Shown here: piece after piece, positions 1-9,783 of the stretch | How the letters are laid out: every line of letters begins with the position of its first letter | Position numbering within the stretch: the stretch's first letter is position 1 | DNA from: Allobosea sp. WAO | GTDB lineage: Bacteria; Pseudomonadota; Alphaproteobacteria; Rhizobiales; Beijerinckiaceae | Direction of reading: 5' to 3' | Assembly: GCF_001509835.1 (NCBI RefSeq) | Contig: NZ_JXTJ01000004.1 | Span: 186,001 to 250,000, forward strand | DNA length: 64,000 nt | Notes under the pieces: model-generated | Databases searched by the model: none | Seen by the model: the letters and a program-made list of their open reading frames with translations, nothing else | Told to the model about the DNA's origin: nothing | Translations under genes and position numbers: made by a program

Positions 1-1
1 G

Positions 2-838
2 CAGGCGTTGCGCGACGATGCCTGGCTGCGCGCCGCCTCTGATTTCGGCCATGGTTTCGTCGCCGGCGCACGCGATAGCGACGCCGCCTTCGCCGGAGCA
101 CTGGCGAGTGATGTCGCCGGATTCGGCGATCTGCGCGACCTCGCGCTCGAAGGGCGAAAACTGCTCGGCGGGGAGGGCGCTGACGAGACAATCCTCGCCC
201 TGTCCGCCGTGGGGCTCGCCGTCAGCGCCGCCACCTGGGTCAGCATGGGCGGCGGCCTGCCCGCTCGTGGTGGCCTGAGCGCAGTCAAGGCCGCCGGCAA
301 GGCGAAGTTGCTTTCGCCTGCCCTCACCGCCAGTCTCAGCCGTGCCGCCGCCGGCGCGCTCGACCGACCGGCGCTCACCGCCAGCCTCGGCGCAGCCGCG
401 CGGCTCGATCTTGCCGCGGCGAAAGTCGCCGCCGGCGGCATCGTTCGCCCCGCGGCCCTGGCACGCTTCACGGCGCTCGGCCAGGATGCCGGCGTCCTCT
501 ATGCGCGCACTGGCCAGCGTGGTTTGCGCCAGGTGCTCTCCGTCGCCGAAGATGCGGGCGATATCGGCAAGGCGGCCCGACTCGGCGCGGCAAAGCCCTC
601 GACCTTGCGTGCGACGCTGAAGGTGCTCGGCCGCTCGGCGCTGGCGCTCGGAGCACTCAGCCTCAGCGCCGCAGGCTGGATGCTCGCCCTGCTCGGCTAT
701 GTGCTGGTGCTCGCCGTGGCCGCACAGCGTTTCGGCTGGTGGCTGGGGCGCCTCGGCCGTCGCCGCCGTCAGGAGCGAGCGGCGCGAAAGCGGGCATCGG
801 CCCTTCGCTGGAATCCACCCCTTCCTGCCGCAGCGTGA
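2..838 (+). CDS. hypothetical membrane protein, 5' end outside window
   Basis: The reading frame is open from the first bases of the window, so the true start probably lies upstream. The visible 278 residues are rich in Ala, Leu and Arg. A hydrophobic stretch sits near residues 60-80, and a strong membrane segment of about 30 residues follows at roughly 205-240. The tail is very basic (RRRRQERAARKRASALR), which suggests a cytoplasmic end. I do not recognise the family and see no catalytic motif. The next gene starts about 110 bp downstream on the same strand. Confidence 0.6.
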   Translation, partial: QALRDDAWLRAASDFGHGFVAGARDSDAAFAGALASDVAGFGDLRDLALEGRKLLGGEGADETILALSAVGLAVSAATWVSMGGGLPARGGLSAVKAAGKAKLLSPALTASLSRAAAGALDRPALTASLGAAARLDLAAAKVAAGGIVRPAALARFTALGQDAGVLYARTGQRGLRQVLSVAEDAGDIGKAARLGAAKPSTLRATLKVLGRSALALGALSLSAAGWMLALLGYVLVLAVAAQRFGWWLGRLGRRRRQERAARKRASALRWNPPLPAAA

Positions 839-948
839 GCCTGCGCGGAGGTCAGATCTCGCAGGCCGACACCATGGCCGAATTGACCTGAAAAGAAAAA
901 AGCGAAAGCAGGCGAAAGCGAAAGTCGAAAGCGGTTCTGCCGACGGCA

Positions 949-1197
949 ATGACCGGGAAACAATCACCTCCCGGACCTTACGTCATGTACCGTTTCCTGC
1001 GCCTTGCAGGCTTCAGCCTCTCCTTCCTGATCGTCGCGACCGTGCTCTACGGCCAGCTGACCAGCCGGCCGACCATCCACGTCGCGCTTCAGCTCGAAGA
1101 GGGCCAGGCCCGGCTCGAGAAGCCCTCGCGGATGCGCATCGGGCGTGTCGCCGAAATCCGCCGCATGCCGCGTGTCGTCGGCGCGACCTTCGCCTGA
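949..1197 (+). CDS. small single-pass membrane protein, unknown function
   Basis: An 82-residue frame with a second possible ATG at 985, which would leave 70 residues starting MYRFLRLAG. The shorter form puts a hydrophobic helix (FSLSFLIVATVLYG) right at the N-terminus, like a signal anchor. The rest is a short soluble tail with alternating charges. No recognised domain. It lies between the truncated membrane gene and the convergent rimO gene, so it may be the last gene of a plus-strand unit. The start is uncertain. Confidence 0.45.
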   Translation: MTGKQSPPGPYVMYRFLRLAGFSLSFLIVATVLYGQLTSRPTIHVALQLEEGQARLEKPSRMRIGRVAEIRRMPRVVGATFA

Positions 1198-1223
1198 TCA
1201 GAAGGAGCGAAGGGAGGCCTCGC

Positions 1224-2543
1224 TCAGACCGCAACCCCGTGGAGGTCATAGGCGTCGGCGCGCTCGACCTTGACCGTGACGATGTCGCCCGGACGCAGCG
1301 GCCGCCGGCTCGCGACATAGACATTGCCGTCGATCTCCGGCGCATCCCATTTCGACCGCCCCTTGGCGACCGTCGGGCCGGCCTCGTCGATGATCACCGG
1401 AATGCGCTTGCCGACCCTTGCCTTGGCGAGGCGGGCGCTGACCAGCGCCTGCGTCTTCATGAAGCGGTGCCAGCGCGCTTCCTTCTCCTCCTCGGCGATG
1501 GCGGGCAGGCCGAGATCATTGGCCTTGGCGCCCTTCACCGGCTCGTATTTGAAGCAGCCGACGCGCTCGAGCTTCGCTTCCTTCAGCCAGTCCAGCAGGA
1601 ACTCGACATCCTCCTCGGTCTCGCCGGGGAAGCCGACGATGAAGGTCGAGCGGATGGCGAGGTCAGGGCAGATCTCGCGCCATTTGCCGATGCGCTCCAG
1701 CGTCTTCTCGTGATGGGCCGGCCGGCGCATTGCCTTCAGCACGCTCGGCGAAGCGTGCTGGAAGGGGATGTCGAGATAGGGCAGCACATTCCCCTCGGCC
1801 ATCAGCGGAATGACCTCGTCGACATGCGGGTACGGGTAGACATAGTGCAGGCGGACCCAGATGCCCATCTGGCCGAGCTCGCGCGCCAGCTCGAAGAAGC
1901 GGGTGCGGATCTCGCGATCCTTCCACATCGAGGGCGCGTACTTGATGTCGAGCCCATAGGCGCTGGTGTCCTGCGAGATCACGAGCAGTTCCTTGACCCC
2001 GGCCTTGACCAGCTTCTCGGCCTCGCGAAGCACATCCGAAATCGGCCGCGAAACCAGATCGCCGCGCAGGTTCGGGATGATGCAGAAGCTGCAGCGATTA
2101 TTGCAACCCTCTGAAATCTTTAAATATGCGTAGTGTCTCGGCGTCAGCTTTATGCCCTGGTCGGGAACCAGATCGACAAAGGGGTCGTGCTTCGGCGGCA
2201 CGGCCTGGTGCACGGCCGAGACGACGCTCTCATAGGCCTGCGGGCCGGTGATCGCGAGCACGTTCGGGAAGGCGCCGCGGATCTGCTCGGGCTCGGCGCC
2301 CATGCAGCCGGTGACGATGACCTTGCCGTTCTCGGCCATGGCCGAGCCGATCGCCTCCAGCGATTCCTGCTTGGCGCTGTCGAGGAAGCCGCAGGTATTG
2401 ACGATGACGAGATCGGCGCCCGCATGGCTCTTGCTGAGCTCATAGCCCTCGGAGCGCAGCGAGGTGATGATGCGCTCGGAGTCGACCAGGGCCTTGGGGC
2501 AGCCCAGCGAGACGAAGGAGATTTTCGGCGCGACGGCATTCAT
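1224..2543 (-). CDS. rimO: ribosomal protein S12 methylthiotransferase RimO
   Basis: A radical-SAM enzyme that adds a methylthio group to an aspartate of ribosomal protein S12. The 439 residues match the normal family length. The N-terminal MTTase domain shows the three cysteines of the auxiliary [4Fe-4S] cluster (C15, C51, C80, in GCPK, NTCG and TGCMG). The radical-SAM motif CNNRCSFC gives C147, C151 and C154. The C-terminal ~65 residues ([12 protein letters not shown]... [13 protein letters not shown]) fit a TRAM RNA-binding domain. The [12 protein letters not shown] opening separates RimO from MiaB. It appears monocistronic, followed downstream by convergent genes. Confidence 0.96.
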   Translation of the reverse strand: MNAVAPKISFVSLGCPKALVDSERIITSLRSEGYELSKSHAGADLVIVNTCGFLDSAKQESLEAIGSAMAENGKVIVTGCMGAEPEQIRGAFPNVLAITGPQAYESVVSAVHQAVPPKHDPFVDLVPDQGIKLTPRHYAYLKISEGCNNRCSFCIIPNLRGDLVSRPISDVLREAEKLVKAGVKELLVISQDTSAYGLDIKYAPSMWKDREIRTRFFELARELGQMGIWVRLHYVYPYPHVDEVIPLMAEGNVLPYLDIPFQHASPSVLKAMRRPAHHEKTLERIGKWREICPDLAIRSTFIVGFPGETEEDVEFLLDWLKEAKLERVGCFKYEPVKGAKANDLGLPAIAEEEKEARWHRFMKTQALVSARLAKARVGKRIPVIIDEAGPTVAKGRSKWDAPEIDGNVYVASRRPLRPGDIVTVKVERADAYDLHGVAV

Positions 2544-2664
2544 CGGCGGCAGGACTCGACGTCAGGAAAAGGGGAAGGCGCGGCAGGGCCGGCGCATTGC
2601 CGCTTCCTTTGATCCTTTTTGGACGAATTTGCAAATGCCGGATGAGCGCGGGCCAACTTCGAAA

Positions 2665-2700
2665 CGGCTTTCGGCATGATCGTCGTCGTGCCGAAAGCCG
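2665..2700 (-). terminator. 12-bp perfect hairpin downstream of the rhodanese gene
   Basis: CGGCTTTCGGCA at 2665-2676 is exactly complementary to 2689-2700, with a 12-nt loop. It lies in the 188-bp gap after the stop of the minus-strand rhodanese gene and before rimO. Read on the minus strand the stem is followed by GTTTCG, so the T-run is weak. It could be a terminator or a dispersed intergenic repeat. Confidence 0.45.
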
Positions 2701-2731
2701 CGCGAACCGGTGTTTGCCTGGCCCGAAAGCT

Positions 2732-3595
2732 CTAGCCGACCGCGGTCGCGACCGGGCGCTCGGGATCCTGGGTCCAGTCGGTCATCGAGCCGTCATAGAG
2801 CGAGACCTCGTCGCGTCCGAGCACCTCGGAGAGCACGAACCAGTTCAGCGCCGCGGTATGGCCGGTGTTGCAATAGGAGATCGCCGGGCCGCTCGGTACG
2901 GCGCCATAGAGCGCCCCGAGATCGCCATGCGGCTTGAGCTTGCCGGCAGCCGGATCGAAGGCCGCCGCATAGTCGCGCGAGACCGCTCCGGGGATATGGC
3001 CGGCGCGCGTCGCCTCCGCCGCCTTCTCGCGACCGTCGAAGTAGCTGGCGGCGCGCGCGTCGACCAGCGTGGCAAGCTTGCCGCGCGCGGCGACGAAGGT
3101 CGCATCCGCCGTGCTGCGCAGTTCCTGCTTCACGACGACGGGATAGGGGGGGGCAACCGCCGGCCGCGAGGGCCCGGTCGCGATGGGGCGTGTCGGATCG
3201 GCCTGCCACCCCCGGAAACCGCCATCGAGAATCGCCTGCTGGCCATGGCCGATCAGCTTCAGCGTCCAGTAGACGCGCGCCGCCGCCGCAAAATCCGTGG
3301 CGGCGTGCCCGGCGGGGACGATCACGACCCGGCTTTCCGGGCGGATGCCGAGGCTGCCGGCGAGGGCGGCCAGATGGTCGAGCGGTGGCAGCATGCCCGG
3401 CGCATTGCCGACCTTGGCGCGCCAGCCCGCGGCGGCATAGTCGCTATGTACCGCTCCGGGAACATGGCCAGCCTCGAACGCCACCTGTCCGCCTTCGGCG
3501 GTGGCGCGGATATCGAGGATGACGAGATCCGGCCGGCCGAAGGCGGCCTGCAGGATCTCGGGCGAAACCAGTCCGGATACGGGAAAATCGCTCAT
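2732..3595 (-). CDS. sseA: two-domain rhodanese, 3-mercaptopyruvate/thiosulfate sulfurtransferase type
   Basis: A 287-residue sulfurtransferase with two rhodanese domains. The N-terminal one (about 1-140) is the inactive copy, with DLVILDIRATAEGG and GHVPGAVHSDY. The C-terminal one (about 165-287) carries the catalytic cysteine C242 in CNTGHTAA. That loop differs from the CGSGVTA of classic mercaptopyruvate enzymes, so the donor (mercaptopyruvate or thiosulfate) is not certain. The start at 3595 overlaps the OsmC stop by 4 nt (ATGA), which fixes it and implies translational coupling. Together with the upstream sulfate genes this suggests a role in sulfur transfer or sulfide handling. Confidence 0.88.
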   Translation of the reverse strand: MSDFPVSGLVSPEILQAAFGRPDLVILDIRATAEGGQVAFEAGHVPGAVHSDYAAAGWRAKVGNAPGMLPPLDHLAALAGSLGIRPESRVVIVPAGHAATDFAAAARVYWTLKLIGHGQQAILDGGFRGWQADPTRPIATGPSRPAVAPPYPVVVKQELRSTADATFVAARGKLATLVDARAASYFDGREKAAEATRAGHIPGAVSRDYAAAFDPAAGKLKPHGDLGALYGAVPSGPAISYCNTGHTAALNWFVLSEVLGRDEVSLYDGSMTDWTQDPERPVATAVG

Positions 3596-4029
3596 TCGGC
3601 TGCCACCTGCTTCAATTCGTCGATCACCTCGAGCGAGGCGCTCATCTCTGCGGTCGCGCCCAGCATGATCGAAGCTGAGCAGTATTTTTCCTTCGACAAT
3701 GTGACGGCGCGCTCGGCCTTGGCCTGGGAGAGGCCGCGCCCGGTGATGCGATAGGAGATGTGGATCTTGGTGAAGACCTTGGGATCCTCCGTCGCGCGCT
3801 CGGCCTCGACCTCGACCTCGCAGCCGGTCACGTTCTCGCGGCCCTTCTTGAGGATCTGTACCACGTCGAAGCCGGTGCAACCGGCGAGACCGATCAGCAG
3901 CATCTCCATCGGCCGGATGCCGATATTGCGGCCGCCATATTCAGGCGCGCCGTCCATGATCACGGCATGGCCGCTGCCGGCCTCGCCCATGAAGGCCATG
4001 CCTTCGACCCAGCTTGCCCGCGCTTTCAT
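3592..4029 (-). CDS. OsmC family protein
   Basis: A 145-residue OsmC/Ohr-fold protein of normal length. The conserved redox cysteine pair is visible as C51 (GLAGCTGFD) and C117 (KEKYCSAS). This family reduces organic hydroperoxides; many members next to sulfur genes have uncharacterised thiol substrates. The ATG at 4029 was preferred over the GTG just before it because GGAGAC (4034-4039) is well placed as a ribosome binding site. It overlaps the rhodanese gene by 4 nt and lies 63 bp after cysA, so it probably belongs to the distal part of the sulfur operon. Confidence 0.88.
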   Translation of the reverse strand: MKARASWVEGMAFMGEAGSGHAVIMDGAPEYGGRNIGIRPMEMLLIGLAGCTGFDVVQILKKGRENVTGCEVEVEAERATEDPKVFTKIHISYRITGRGLSQAKAERAVTLSKEKYCSASIMLGATAEMSASLEVIDELKQVAAE

Positions 4030-4092
4030 CACTGTCTCCTTCGACTTAGTCCGCTACCGGAATAGCCCGGCGAGGCTTGCGAAGCGAGAGGG

Positions 4093-5139
4093 TCAGGCTG
4101 CGGCGAACAGGCTGCCATGGGTGATGCGCAGCCGCACGCGCTCGCCGATCGCCGGCGCGACCTGGCTGGCGAGGTCGACATCGAGGCGCTTGGGCAGGCC
4201 TTCGACGGCGACCTCGGCGCGGCGCAGCGGCCCGTTGCGGCGCAGATGCTCGACGACGCCGGGCAGGGCCAGCGGCGCGTCGTCGACGATGCGCAGATGC
4301 TGCGGGCGGACATAAAGCGAGGCTGGCCCGCCCTGGTTCTGGGTGAGCCCGCCAAGTACCGGCCGGTCGAGGAAGAAGGCTTGGCTGCCGACGACCTTGA
4401 CGGGGAGGTGGTTGGCATCGCCGAGGAACTCGCAGACGAAGGGCGTCGCCGGGTGGTCGTAGACATCGTCGGGCGAGCCGACCTGTTCGAGGCGCCCATC
4501 GCTCAGGATCGCGACACGGTCGGCGAGCTCGAGCGCCTCTTCCTGGTCGTGGGTGACGAAGACGGTGGTATGGCCGGTGCGCTGGTGCAGTTGCCTCAGC
4601 CAGGCGCGCAATTCCTTGCGGACCTTGGCGTCGAGCGCGCCGAAGGGCTCGTCGAGCAGCAGCACCCGCGGCTCGATGGCGAGCGCACGGGCCAGCGCGA
4701 CACGCTGGCGCTGGCCACCAGAGAGCTGGCTCGGATAGCGCTTCTCCAGCCCGGGGAGCTGGATCAGTTCCAGCAGCTCCGCGACACGGCGGCGGATTTC
4801 CACGGGCTCAGGCCGCTCGCCACGCGGGCGCGACTTCAGCCCGAAGGCGACATTCTCGCCGACGGTCATGGTCTTGAACAACGCATAGTGCTGGAAGACG
4901 AAGCCGATGCGCCTGTCGCGCAAGGAGAGATCGCGCGTGTCGATGTCTCCGAACAGGACGCGGCCGCGCTCGGCCTGCTCCAGCCCAGCGATGACGCGCA
5001 GCAGCGTGGTCTTGCCCGAGCCGGACGGGCCGAGCAGGGCGACGAGCTCGCCCGGCTGGATATCGAGCGAGACGCCGCGCAGGGCAGGGAAGTTCTGGAA
5101 GCGCTTCTCGACGGATTCGATGGTGACGGCGACGGACAT
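4093..5139 (-). CDS. cysA: sulfate/thiosulfate ABC transporter ATPase CysA
   Basis: The ATP-hydrolysing subunit of the sulfate importer, 348 residues. Walker A is GPSGSGKT (37-44), the ABC signature LSGGQ (139-143) and Walker B VLLLDEP (159-165), followed by the H-loop VFVTHDQ. The C-terminal ~110 residues form a TOBE-type regulatory domain. The start [14 protein letters not shown] was chosen because it matches the usual CysA opening and sits 11 bp after the cysW stop. Gene order cysT-cysW-cysA with a binding protein upstream makes sulfate specificity very likely. Confidence 0.95.
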   Translation of the reverse strand: MSVAVTIESVEKRFQNFPALRGVSLDIQPGELVALLGPSGSGKTTLLRVIAGLEQAERGRVLFGDIDTRDLSLRDRRIGFVFQHYALFKTMTVGENVAFGLKSRPRGERPEPVEIRRRVAELLELIQLPGLEKRYPSQLSGGQRQRVALARALAIEPRVLLLDEPFGALDAKVRKELRAWLRQLHQRTGHTTVFVTHDQEEALELADRVAILSDGRLEQVGSPDDVYDHPATPFVCEFLGDANHLPVKVVGSQAFFLDRPVLGGLTQNQGGPASLYVRPQHLRIVDDAPLALPGVVEHLRRNGPLRRAEVAVEGLPKRLDVDLASQVAPAIGERVRLRITHGSLFAAA

Positions 5140-5150
5140 GGGCTGAGCTC

Positions 5151-6044
5151 TCAATGGCGTCGGCTGGCGGCGATCGCGTCGGCGAAGTGCCATTCCAGCA
5201 GGGTTTTCAGGGCGAGCGTGACGAGGGCGAGGCCCGCCAGCAGCGAAGCGACGGCGAAGGCGGCGGCGCCCATGTACTCGTTGTAGAGAATCTCGACGTG
5301 CAGCGGCATGGTGTTGGTCAGGCCGCGGATCTTGCCGGAAACCACGGCGACCGCGCCGAATTCGCCCATCGCACGGGCGTTGCAGAGCAGGACGCCGTAG
5401 AACAGGCTCCATTTCACATTTGGCAGCGTCACGGTCAGGAAGGTGCGCCAGGGCGAGGCGCCCAAGGTCAGCGCCGTTTCCTCCTCGGCCGAGCCGAGAG
5501 ACTGCATGTGCGGGATGAGTTCACGGGCGACGAAGGGAAAGGTGACAAAGATCGTCGCCAGCACGATGCCCGGCAAGGCGAAGACGATCTGGATGTCGTG
5601 CGCTTTCAGCCAGAGCCCGAAATAACCCTGCGCGCCGAAAAGCAGCACGAAGACCAGCCCCGAGATCACCGGCGAGACCGAGAAGGGCAGGTCGATGAAG
5701 CTGGTCAGCAGGCTCTTGCCGCGGAACTCGAACTTGGCGATCGCCCAGGCGGCGGCAATGCCGATGACGATGTTGATGGGCACCGCGATGGCGGCGACGA
5801 GCAGCGTCAGGCGGATGGCGGCGAGCGCATCCGGCTCGAGAATGGCTTCGCGATAGGCCTGCCAGCCGCGCGCACTGGCTTCGACGAAGACCGTGATCAG
5901 CGGCAGGAAGAGGAATAGGCAGAGGAAGGCCAGGGAAATCGCGACCAGGCTCCACTGCACCAGCCGGGACTCGCCGGAGACGTGCCGGGCCGCGCGGGCG
6001 GGCTCGAGGTCTTCCGCCTGAAGGGGGAGGCTCGCATCAGACAT
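5151..6044 (-). CDS. cysW: sulfate ABC transporter permease CysW
   Basis: A 297-residue inner-membrane permease with about six hydrophobic segments. The EAA cytoplasmic loop is visible as [25 protein letters not shown], where CysA docks. The start [12 protein letters not shown] at 6044 gives the normal CysW length and overlaps the end of cysT by 8 nt, which implies translational coupling. With CysT it forms the heterodimeric sulfate channel. Confidence 0.95.
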   Translation of the reverse strand: MSDASLPLQAEDLEPARAARHVSGESRLVQWSLVAISLAFLCLFLFLPLITVFVEASARGWQAYREAILEPDALAAIRLTLLVAAIAVPINIVIGIAAAWAIAKFEFRGKSLLTSFIDLPFSVSPVISGLVFVLLFGAQGYFGLWLKAHDIQIVFALPGIVLATIFVTFPFVARELIPHMQSLGSAEEETALTLGASPWRTFLTVTLPNVKWSLFYGVLLCNARAMGEFGAVAVVSGKIRGLTNTMPLHVEILYNEYMGAAAFAVASLLAGLALVTLALKTLLEWHFADAIAASRRH

Positions 6045-6882
6045 TGCCGAATCTCCTGCGGGCGCGGGCCTGGACGAGATTGACCAGCAAGATGAGGGCA
6101 AAGGAGAGCAGCAGCATCAGCGTCGCGACGACGGCGGCGCCGGCATAGTCGAACTGCTCCAGCCGGATCACGATCAGTAGCGGCGCGATCTCCGAGACCA
6201 TCGGCACGTTGCCGGCGATGAAGATGACCGAGCCGTACTCGCCGACTGCGCGCGCGAAGGCGAGCACGAAGCCGGTCATCAGCGCCGGCAGGACCGGCGG
6301 CAGCAGCACCTGGAAGACGGTGCGCCAGCGGCTGGCGCCGAGCAGCGCGGCCGCCTCCTCGATATCGGCCGGCAGCTCCTCCAGCACGGGCTGGACGGTG
6401 CGCACGACGAAGGGCAGGCCGATGAAGATCAGCGCGACCATCACGCCGAGCGGGGTATAGGCGACCTTGATGTCGTAGGGGGCGAGCAGGCCGCCGACCC
6501 AGCCATTGGGCGCGTAGATTGCCGCCAGCGCGATGCCGGCGACGGCTGTCGGCAGGGCGAAGGGCAGGTCGACCGCGGCGTCGATCAGGCGCCGGCCTGG
6601 GAACTCGTAGCGCACCAGCACCCAGGCGAGGATCAGGCCGAACACGGCGTTGACCGCGGCGGCGAACAGCGCGCCGAGGAAGGAGAGCCGCAGCGCCGCC
6701 AGCGTCCGCGGCGAGGTGGCGACGGCCCAGATATCGGCCGGGCCGGCGCTCGCCGCCTTCAGGAACAGGGCGGCGAGCGGGATCAGGACGATCAGCGACA
6801 GCGCCGTCAGCGTGATGCCGAGCGCCAGGCCGAAGCCGGGCAGAATACTGGGCTCACGCCAGCGGGAAACTGTCGTGCTCAT
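6037..6882 (-). CDS. cysT: sulfate ABC transporter permease CysT (CysU)
   Basis: A 281-residue permease with six predicted membrane spans and the EAA loop ([26 protein letters not shown]). The opening [29 protein letters not shown] is typical of CysT. It starts 3 bp after the sulfate-binding-protein stop and overlaps cysW, so the four transporter genes are tightly coupled. Confidence 0.95.
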   Translation of the reverse strand: MSTTVSRWREPSILPGFGLALGITLTALSLIVLIPLAALFLKAASAGPADIWAVATSPRTLAALRLSFLGALFAAAVNAVFGLILAWVLVRYEFPGRRLIDAAVDLPFALPTAVAGIALAAIYAPNGWVGGLLAPYDIKVAYTPLGVMVALIFIGLPFVVRTVQPVLEELPADIEEAAALLGASRWRTVFQVLLPPVLPALMTGFVLAFARAVGEYGSVIFIAGNVPMVSEIAPLLIVIRLEQFDYAGAAVVATLMLLLSFALILLVNLVQARARRRFGNV

Positions 6883-6885
6883 GGC

Positions 6886-7926
6886 TCAGCGCGTCGGCTT
6901 GTAGAGCTGGTCGAAGGTGCCGCCATCGCCGAAATGGACGGGCTGCGCCTTGGCCCAGCCGCCGAAGGCGGCGTCGATGGTGATCAGCTCGACCTTCGGG
7001 AAGCGCGCGATATCCTTGGCGTCGGCGGCTTCCGGATTGCGCGGCCGATAATAGTGCTTGGCGATGATCGCCTGGCCCTTCGGTGTGTAGAGGAAGTCGA
7101 GATAGGCCTGCGCCTCGGCCCGCGTGACCTTGGCGTCGACATTGCCGTCGACGATCGTCACCGGTGGCTCGGCCAGGATCGAGAGCGAGGGGACGACGAT
7201 GTCGAACTTCTCCTCGCCGAACTCCTTCAGCGCCAGGAAGGCCTCATTCTCCCAGGACAGGAAGACATCGCCGATGCCGCGCTGGGTGAAGGTCGTGGTC
7301 GCGCCGCGTGCGCCGGTGTCGAGCACCGGAACGTTCGCCAGGAGCTTGGCGATGTAGTCGCGGACCTTGGCCTCGTCCTTGTTGAAGGCCTTCTCGGCAT
7401 AGGCCCAGGCGGCGAGGTAGTTCCAACGGGCGCCGCCCGAGGTCTTCGGATTCGGCGTGATGATCTGGACGCCTGGCTTCACCAGGTCGCCCCAATCCTT
7501 GATCGCCTTCGGATTGCCCTTGCGGACGAGGAAGACGATCGTCGAGGTGTAGGGCGAGGAGTTCTGCGGCAGGCGCTTCTGCCAGTCGAGCGGCAGCTTC
7601 TTGGAACGCTCGGCGACGGCGTCGATGTCGCCGGCCAGGGCGAGCGTCAGCACGTCGGCATTGAGGCCGTCGATGACGGTGCGCGCCTGGGCGCCGGAAC
7701 CGCCATGCGACTGCCGGATCGTGCGGATCGTCTTCTGAGGATTCTTGGCGTTCCAGTCGGCGATGAAGGCCGCATTGACCTCACGATAGAGCTCGCGGGT
7801 CGGGTCGTAGGATACGTTGAGAAGCTCGGTCTGGGCGCGGGCTCCGGTGACGACCCCGAAGCAGAGCGAGAAGGCGCCGAGCGTCAATCCGGCTTGCAGA
7901 AGGCGGCGAAGTCTCTGTCGCGTCAT
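6886..7926 (-). CDS. periplasmic sulfate-binding protein
   Basis: The substrate-binding subunit of the sulfate importer, 346 residues. The N-terminus MTRQRLRRLLQAGLTLGAFSLCFGVVTGARAQ is a classic Sec signal peptide. The mature part shows the family hallmarks LLNVSYDPTRELY, QSHGGSGAQARTVIDGL and ITPNPKTSGGARWNYLAAW, which line the sulfate site. The frame is open further upstream, but 7926 was chosen because it places the signal peptide at the N-terminus and has a GGAGC ribosome binding site. It is followed directly by cysT. Whether it is Sbp or CysP (thiosulfate) cannot be decided by eye. Confidence 0.94.
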   Translation of the reverse strand: MTRQRLRRLLQAGLTLGAFSLCFGVVTGARAQTELLNVSYDPTRELYREVNAAFIADWNAKNPQKTIRTIRQSHGGSGAQARTVIDGLNADVLTLALAGDIDAVAERSKKLPLDWQKRLPQNSSPYTSTIVFLVRKGNPKAIKDWGDLVKPGVQIITPNPKTSGGARWNYLAAWAYAEKAFNKDEAKVRDYIAKLLANVPVLDTGARGATTTFTQRGIGDVFLSWENEAFLALKEFGEEKFDIVVPSLSILAEPPVTIVDGNVDAKVTRAEAQAYLDFLYTPKGQAIIAKHYYRPRNPEAADAKDIARFPKVELITIDAAFGGWAKAQPVHFGDGGTFDQLYKPTR

Positions 7927-8087
7927 GTCAGTGCTCCGTGTTGAACGGTCCGGGTGGGATGGATCGTTCGGAATAACAAACGAAACGTACTGAATTGGCG
8001 GCGTACACTCAACGGCGTGCGGCAGTAGAGCCCTTCCAAACATTAATCGCCAGAGAGAAAACGCCTCTCCGCTCGATCGGTTCAATC

Positions 8088-9542
8088 TCAGGCGCGGGCC
8101 TGGCGGTGCTCGGCAGCCGAGACGACCGCGCCCATGGCGTGGCCGATGATCACGAGGACCGGCCCCTTGCTCGGCAGCTCGCCGAGGCGCTCGGGCAGAT
8201 CGGAGACCGTCCCGGAAACCCGTGCCTCATCCGGCCGGGTCGCACCGAAGACGGCGATGGCCGGTGTCGCAGGGTCGATGCCGGCGGCGAGCGCGCCATC
8301 GCGGAAGGAGGCGAGGGTGGCCCGCGCCATGTAGACGACCGTCGTCGCGACCGGGTCGGCCATCGCGGCCCAGTCGATATCCTTGGGCAACTGGCCGTCG
8401 CGGGCATGGCCGGTGACGAATTGCAGGCGCCTTGCATGGTCGCGATGGGTCAGCGACAGGCCGAGCGAGGCCGCGGCGCCCTGAGCTGCCGAAATGCCGG
8501 GTACGATCGCTACCGGAATGCCGGCCTGCGCGCAGGCTTCGATCTCCTCGCCGGCGCGGCCGAAAATTCCGGGGTCGCCGCCCTTCAGCCGGACGACATG
8601 CTTGCCCTGGCCGGCGAGCGCCACCAGCATCGCATTGATGTCGTCCTGCTTGACCGAGGGGCCATAGCCCTGCTTGCCGACCAGCATGCGCTTGGCCTCG
8701 CGCCGGGCGAGCTCCAGCACATCGGCGGAAACGAGATCGTCGTAGAGGATGATGTCGGCGCTCTGCAGAGCCCGGATCGCCTTCAGCGTCAGCAGCTCGG
8801 GATCACCGGGACCGGCCCCAACCAGGGTGACGCGGCCGCCGCCCGAGCCCGAGGCCTCGATCTGGTCGAGCGTGCTGCGCAAGCTGGCATGATCGCCGGA
8901 ATCCGGCCGGCGCTGCGGCTCACCGAAGGCGAGACTGGTGAAGCTCTCCCAGAACGAGCGGCGCGCTGGAAAGGCCAGTTCGCGCGCCTGCACGGCCGGG
9001 CGCCAGTCCTTCGCGGCCTGGGCCCAGTGCTTCAGCCCGGCCGGCAGCAAAGCCTCGATCTTGGCACGAATCGCCTGGCCGAAGACGGGCGCCGCACCAT
9101 CGGTCGAGATCGCCACGACCAGCGGCGAGCGATTGACCAGCGAGCCGAAGGCGAAATCGCAGAACTCCGGCTTGTCGACGAGATTGACGGGGACGCCGAG
9201 CTGGCGCGCCGCCGCGGCGAAGGCCCTTGCCTCGTCGGCCTGCTCCATATCGGCGATGGCGAGCGCCGCGCCGTCGAGATCGGCCGCCTGCCAGTTGCGC
9301 GAGAGGACTTCGACCTTCCCCGCTGGCGGATCCACCGCGAGCGTGGCGAAGAGCTCTGCCGAGTCGCCAGCGAGAATGAGCAGGTCGCAGCCGGTGGAGG
9401 CCAGCAGCTCCGCCTTCCAGAGCGCACCCTCGCTCGAACCGGCCAGCACGACCTTACGCCCATCCAGCTTGTGGAACAGCGGCAGGGTCGCGAGCCGCTC
9501 GATGCGGCGCGGGGCAGTCGGGCGCGGGGCTCTGTCGGTCAT
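8088..9542 (-). CDS. cysG: siroheme synthase CysG (multifunctional)
   Basis: A 484-residue fusion making siroheme, the cofactor of the neighbouring sulfite reductase. The N-terminal ~210 residues are the precorrin-2 dehydrogenase/ferrochelatase part (LPLFHKLDGRKVVLAGSSEGALWKAELL). The nucleotide-binding loop reads GSSEGA rather than the usual GGGxVA, which is slightly odd. The C-terminal ~250 residues are the SAM-dependent uroporphyrinogen-III methyltransferase (VTLVGAGPGDPELLTLKAIRAL, VRLKGGDPGIFGRAGEE, VPGISAAQGAAA). The start at 9542 overlaps the preceding mini-membrane gene by 4 nt. Confidence 0.93.
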   Translation of the reverse strand: MTDRAPRPTAPRRIERLATLPLFHKLDGRKVVLAGSSEGALWKAELLASTGCDLLILAGDSAELFATLAVDPPAGKVEVLSRNWQAADLDGAALAIADMEQADEARAFAAAARQLGVPVNLVDKPEFCDFAFGSLVNRSPLVVAISTDGAAPVFGQAIRAKIEALLPAGLKHWAQAAKDWRPAVQARELAFPARRSFWESFTSLAFGEPQRRPDSGDHASLRSTLDQIEASGSGGGRVTLVGAGPGDPELLTLKAIRALQSADIILYDDLVSADVLELARREAKRMLVGKQGYGPSVKQDDINAMLVALAGQGKHVVRLKGGDPGIFGRAGEEIEACAQAGIPVAIVPGISAAQGAAASLGLSLTHRDHARRLQFVTGHARDGQLPKDIDWAAMADPVATTVVYMARATLASFRDGALAAGIDPATPAIAVFGATRPDEARVSGTVSDLPERLGELPSKGPVLVIIGHAMGAVVSAAEHRQARA

Positions 9543-9706
9543 TTCTGCGTCACTGCTGCTTTCACGTCCGGCGGCCTCTGCGTCTCGCTGTTCGGCGGCA
9601 TGAACAACCAAAGCCCGGCGAGCGCAAGGATGATAAGGCGGAAGCAAAGATCGAACCAGCGTTCGCGGGGACCGGGTTTGGCCTGGTCGAGGGCGCTCGT
9701 CAGCAT
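9539..9706 (-). CDS. mini-membrane protein inside the sulfite reductase operon
   Basis: A 55-residue protein with one transmembrane helix (CFRLIILALAGLWLFMP) after a basic segment. The start at 9706 is preferred because GGGAGGAAG precedes it with ideal spacing. An in-frame ATG at 9778 would give 79 residues but has no ribosome binding site. It sits between the DUF934 gene and cysG and overlaps cysG by 4 nt, so it is clearly part of the operon. I know no function; anchoring or assembly of the reductase at the membrane is only a guess. Confidence 0.6.
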   Translation of the reverse strand: MLTSALDQAKPGPRERWFDLCFRLIILALAGLWLFMPPNSETQRPPDVKAAVTQK

Positions 9707-9783
9707 GGCTTCCTCCCAATGATCGTCGCTATGCCGATCCGCCGGCTGCAGTTCACGCCGCTGCGCCGCGTTGCTCATGGCCG

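Noticed and set aside
699..2114. 471-residue plus-strand frame opposite rimO
   Set aside because: It overlaps rimO antisense and has no family resemblance.
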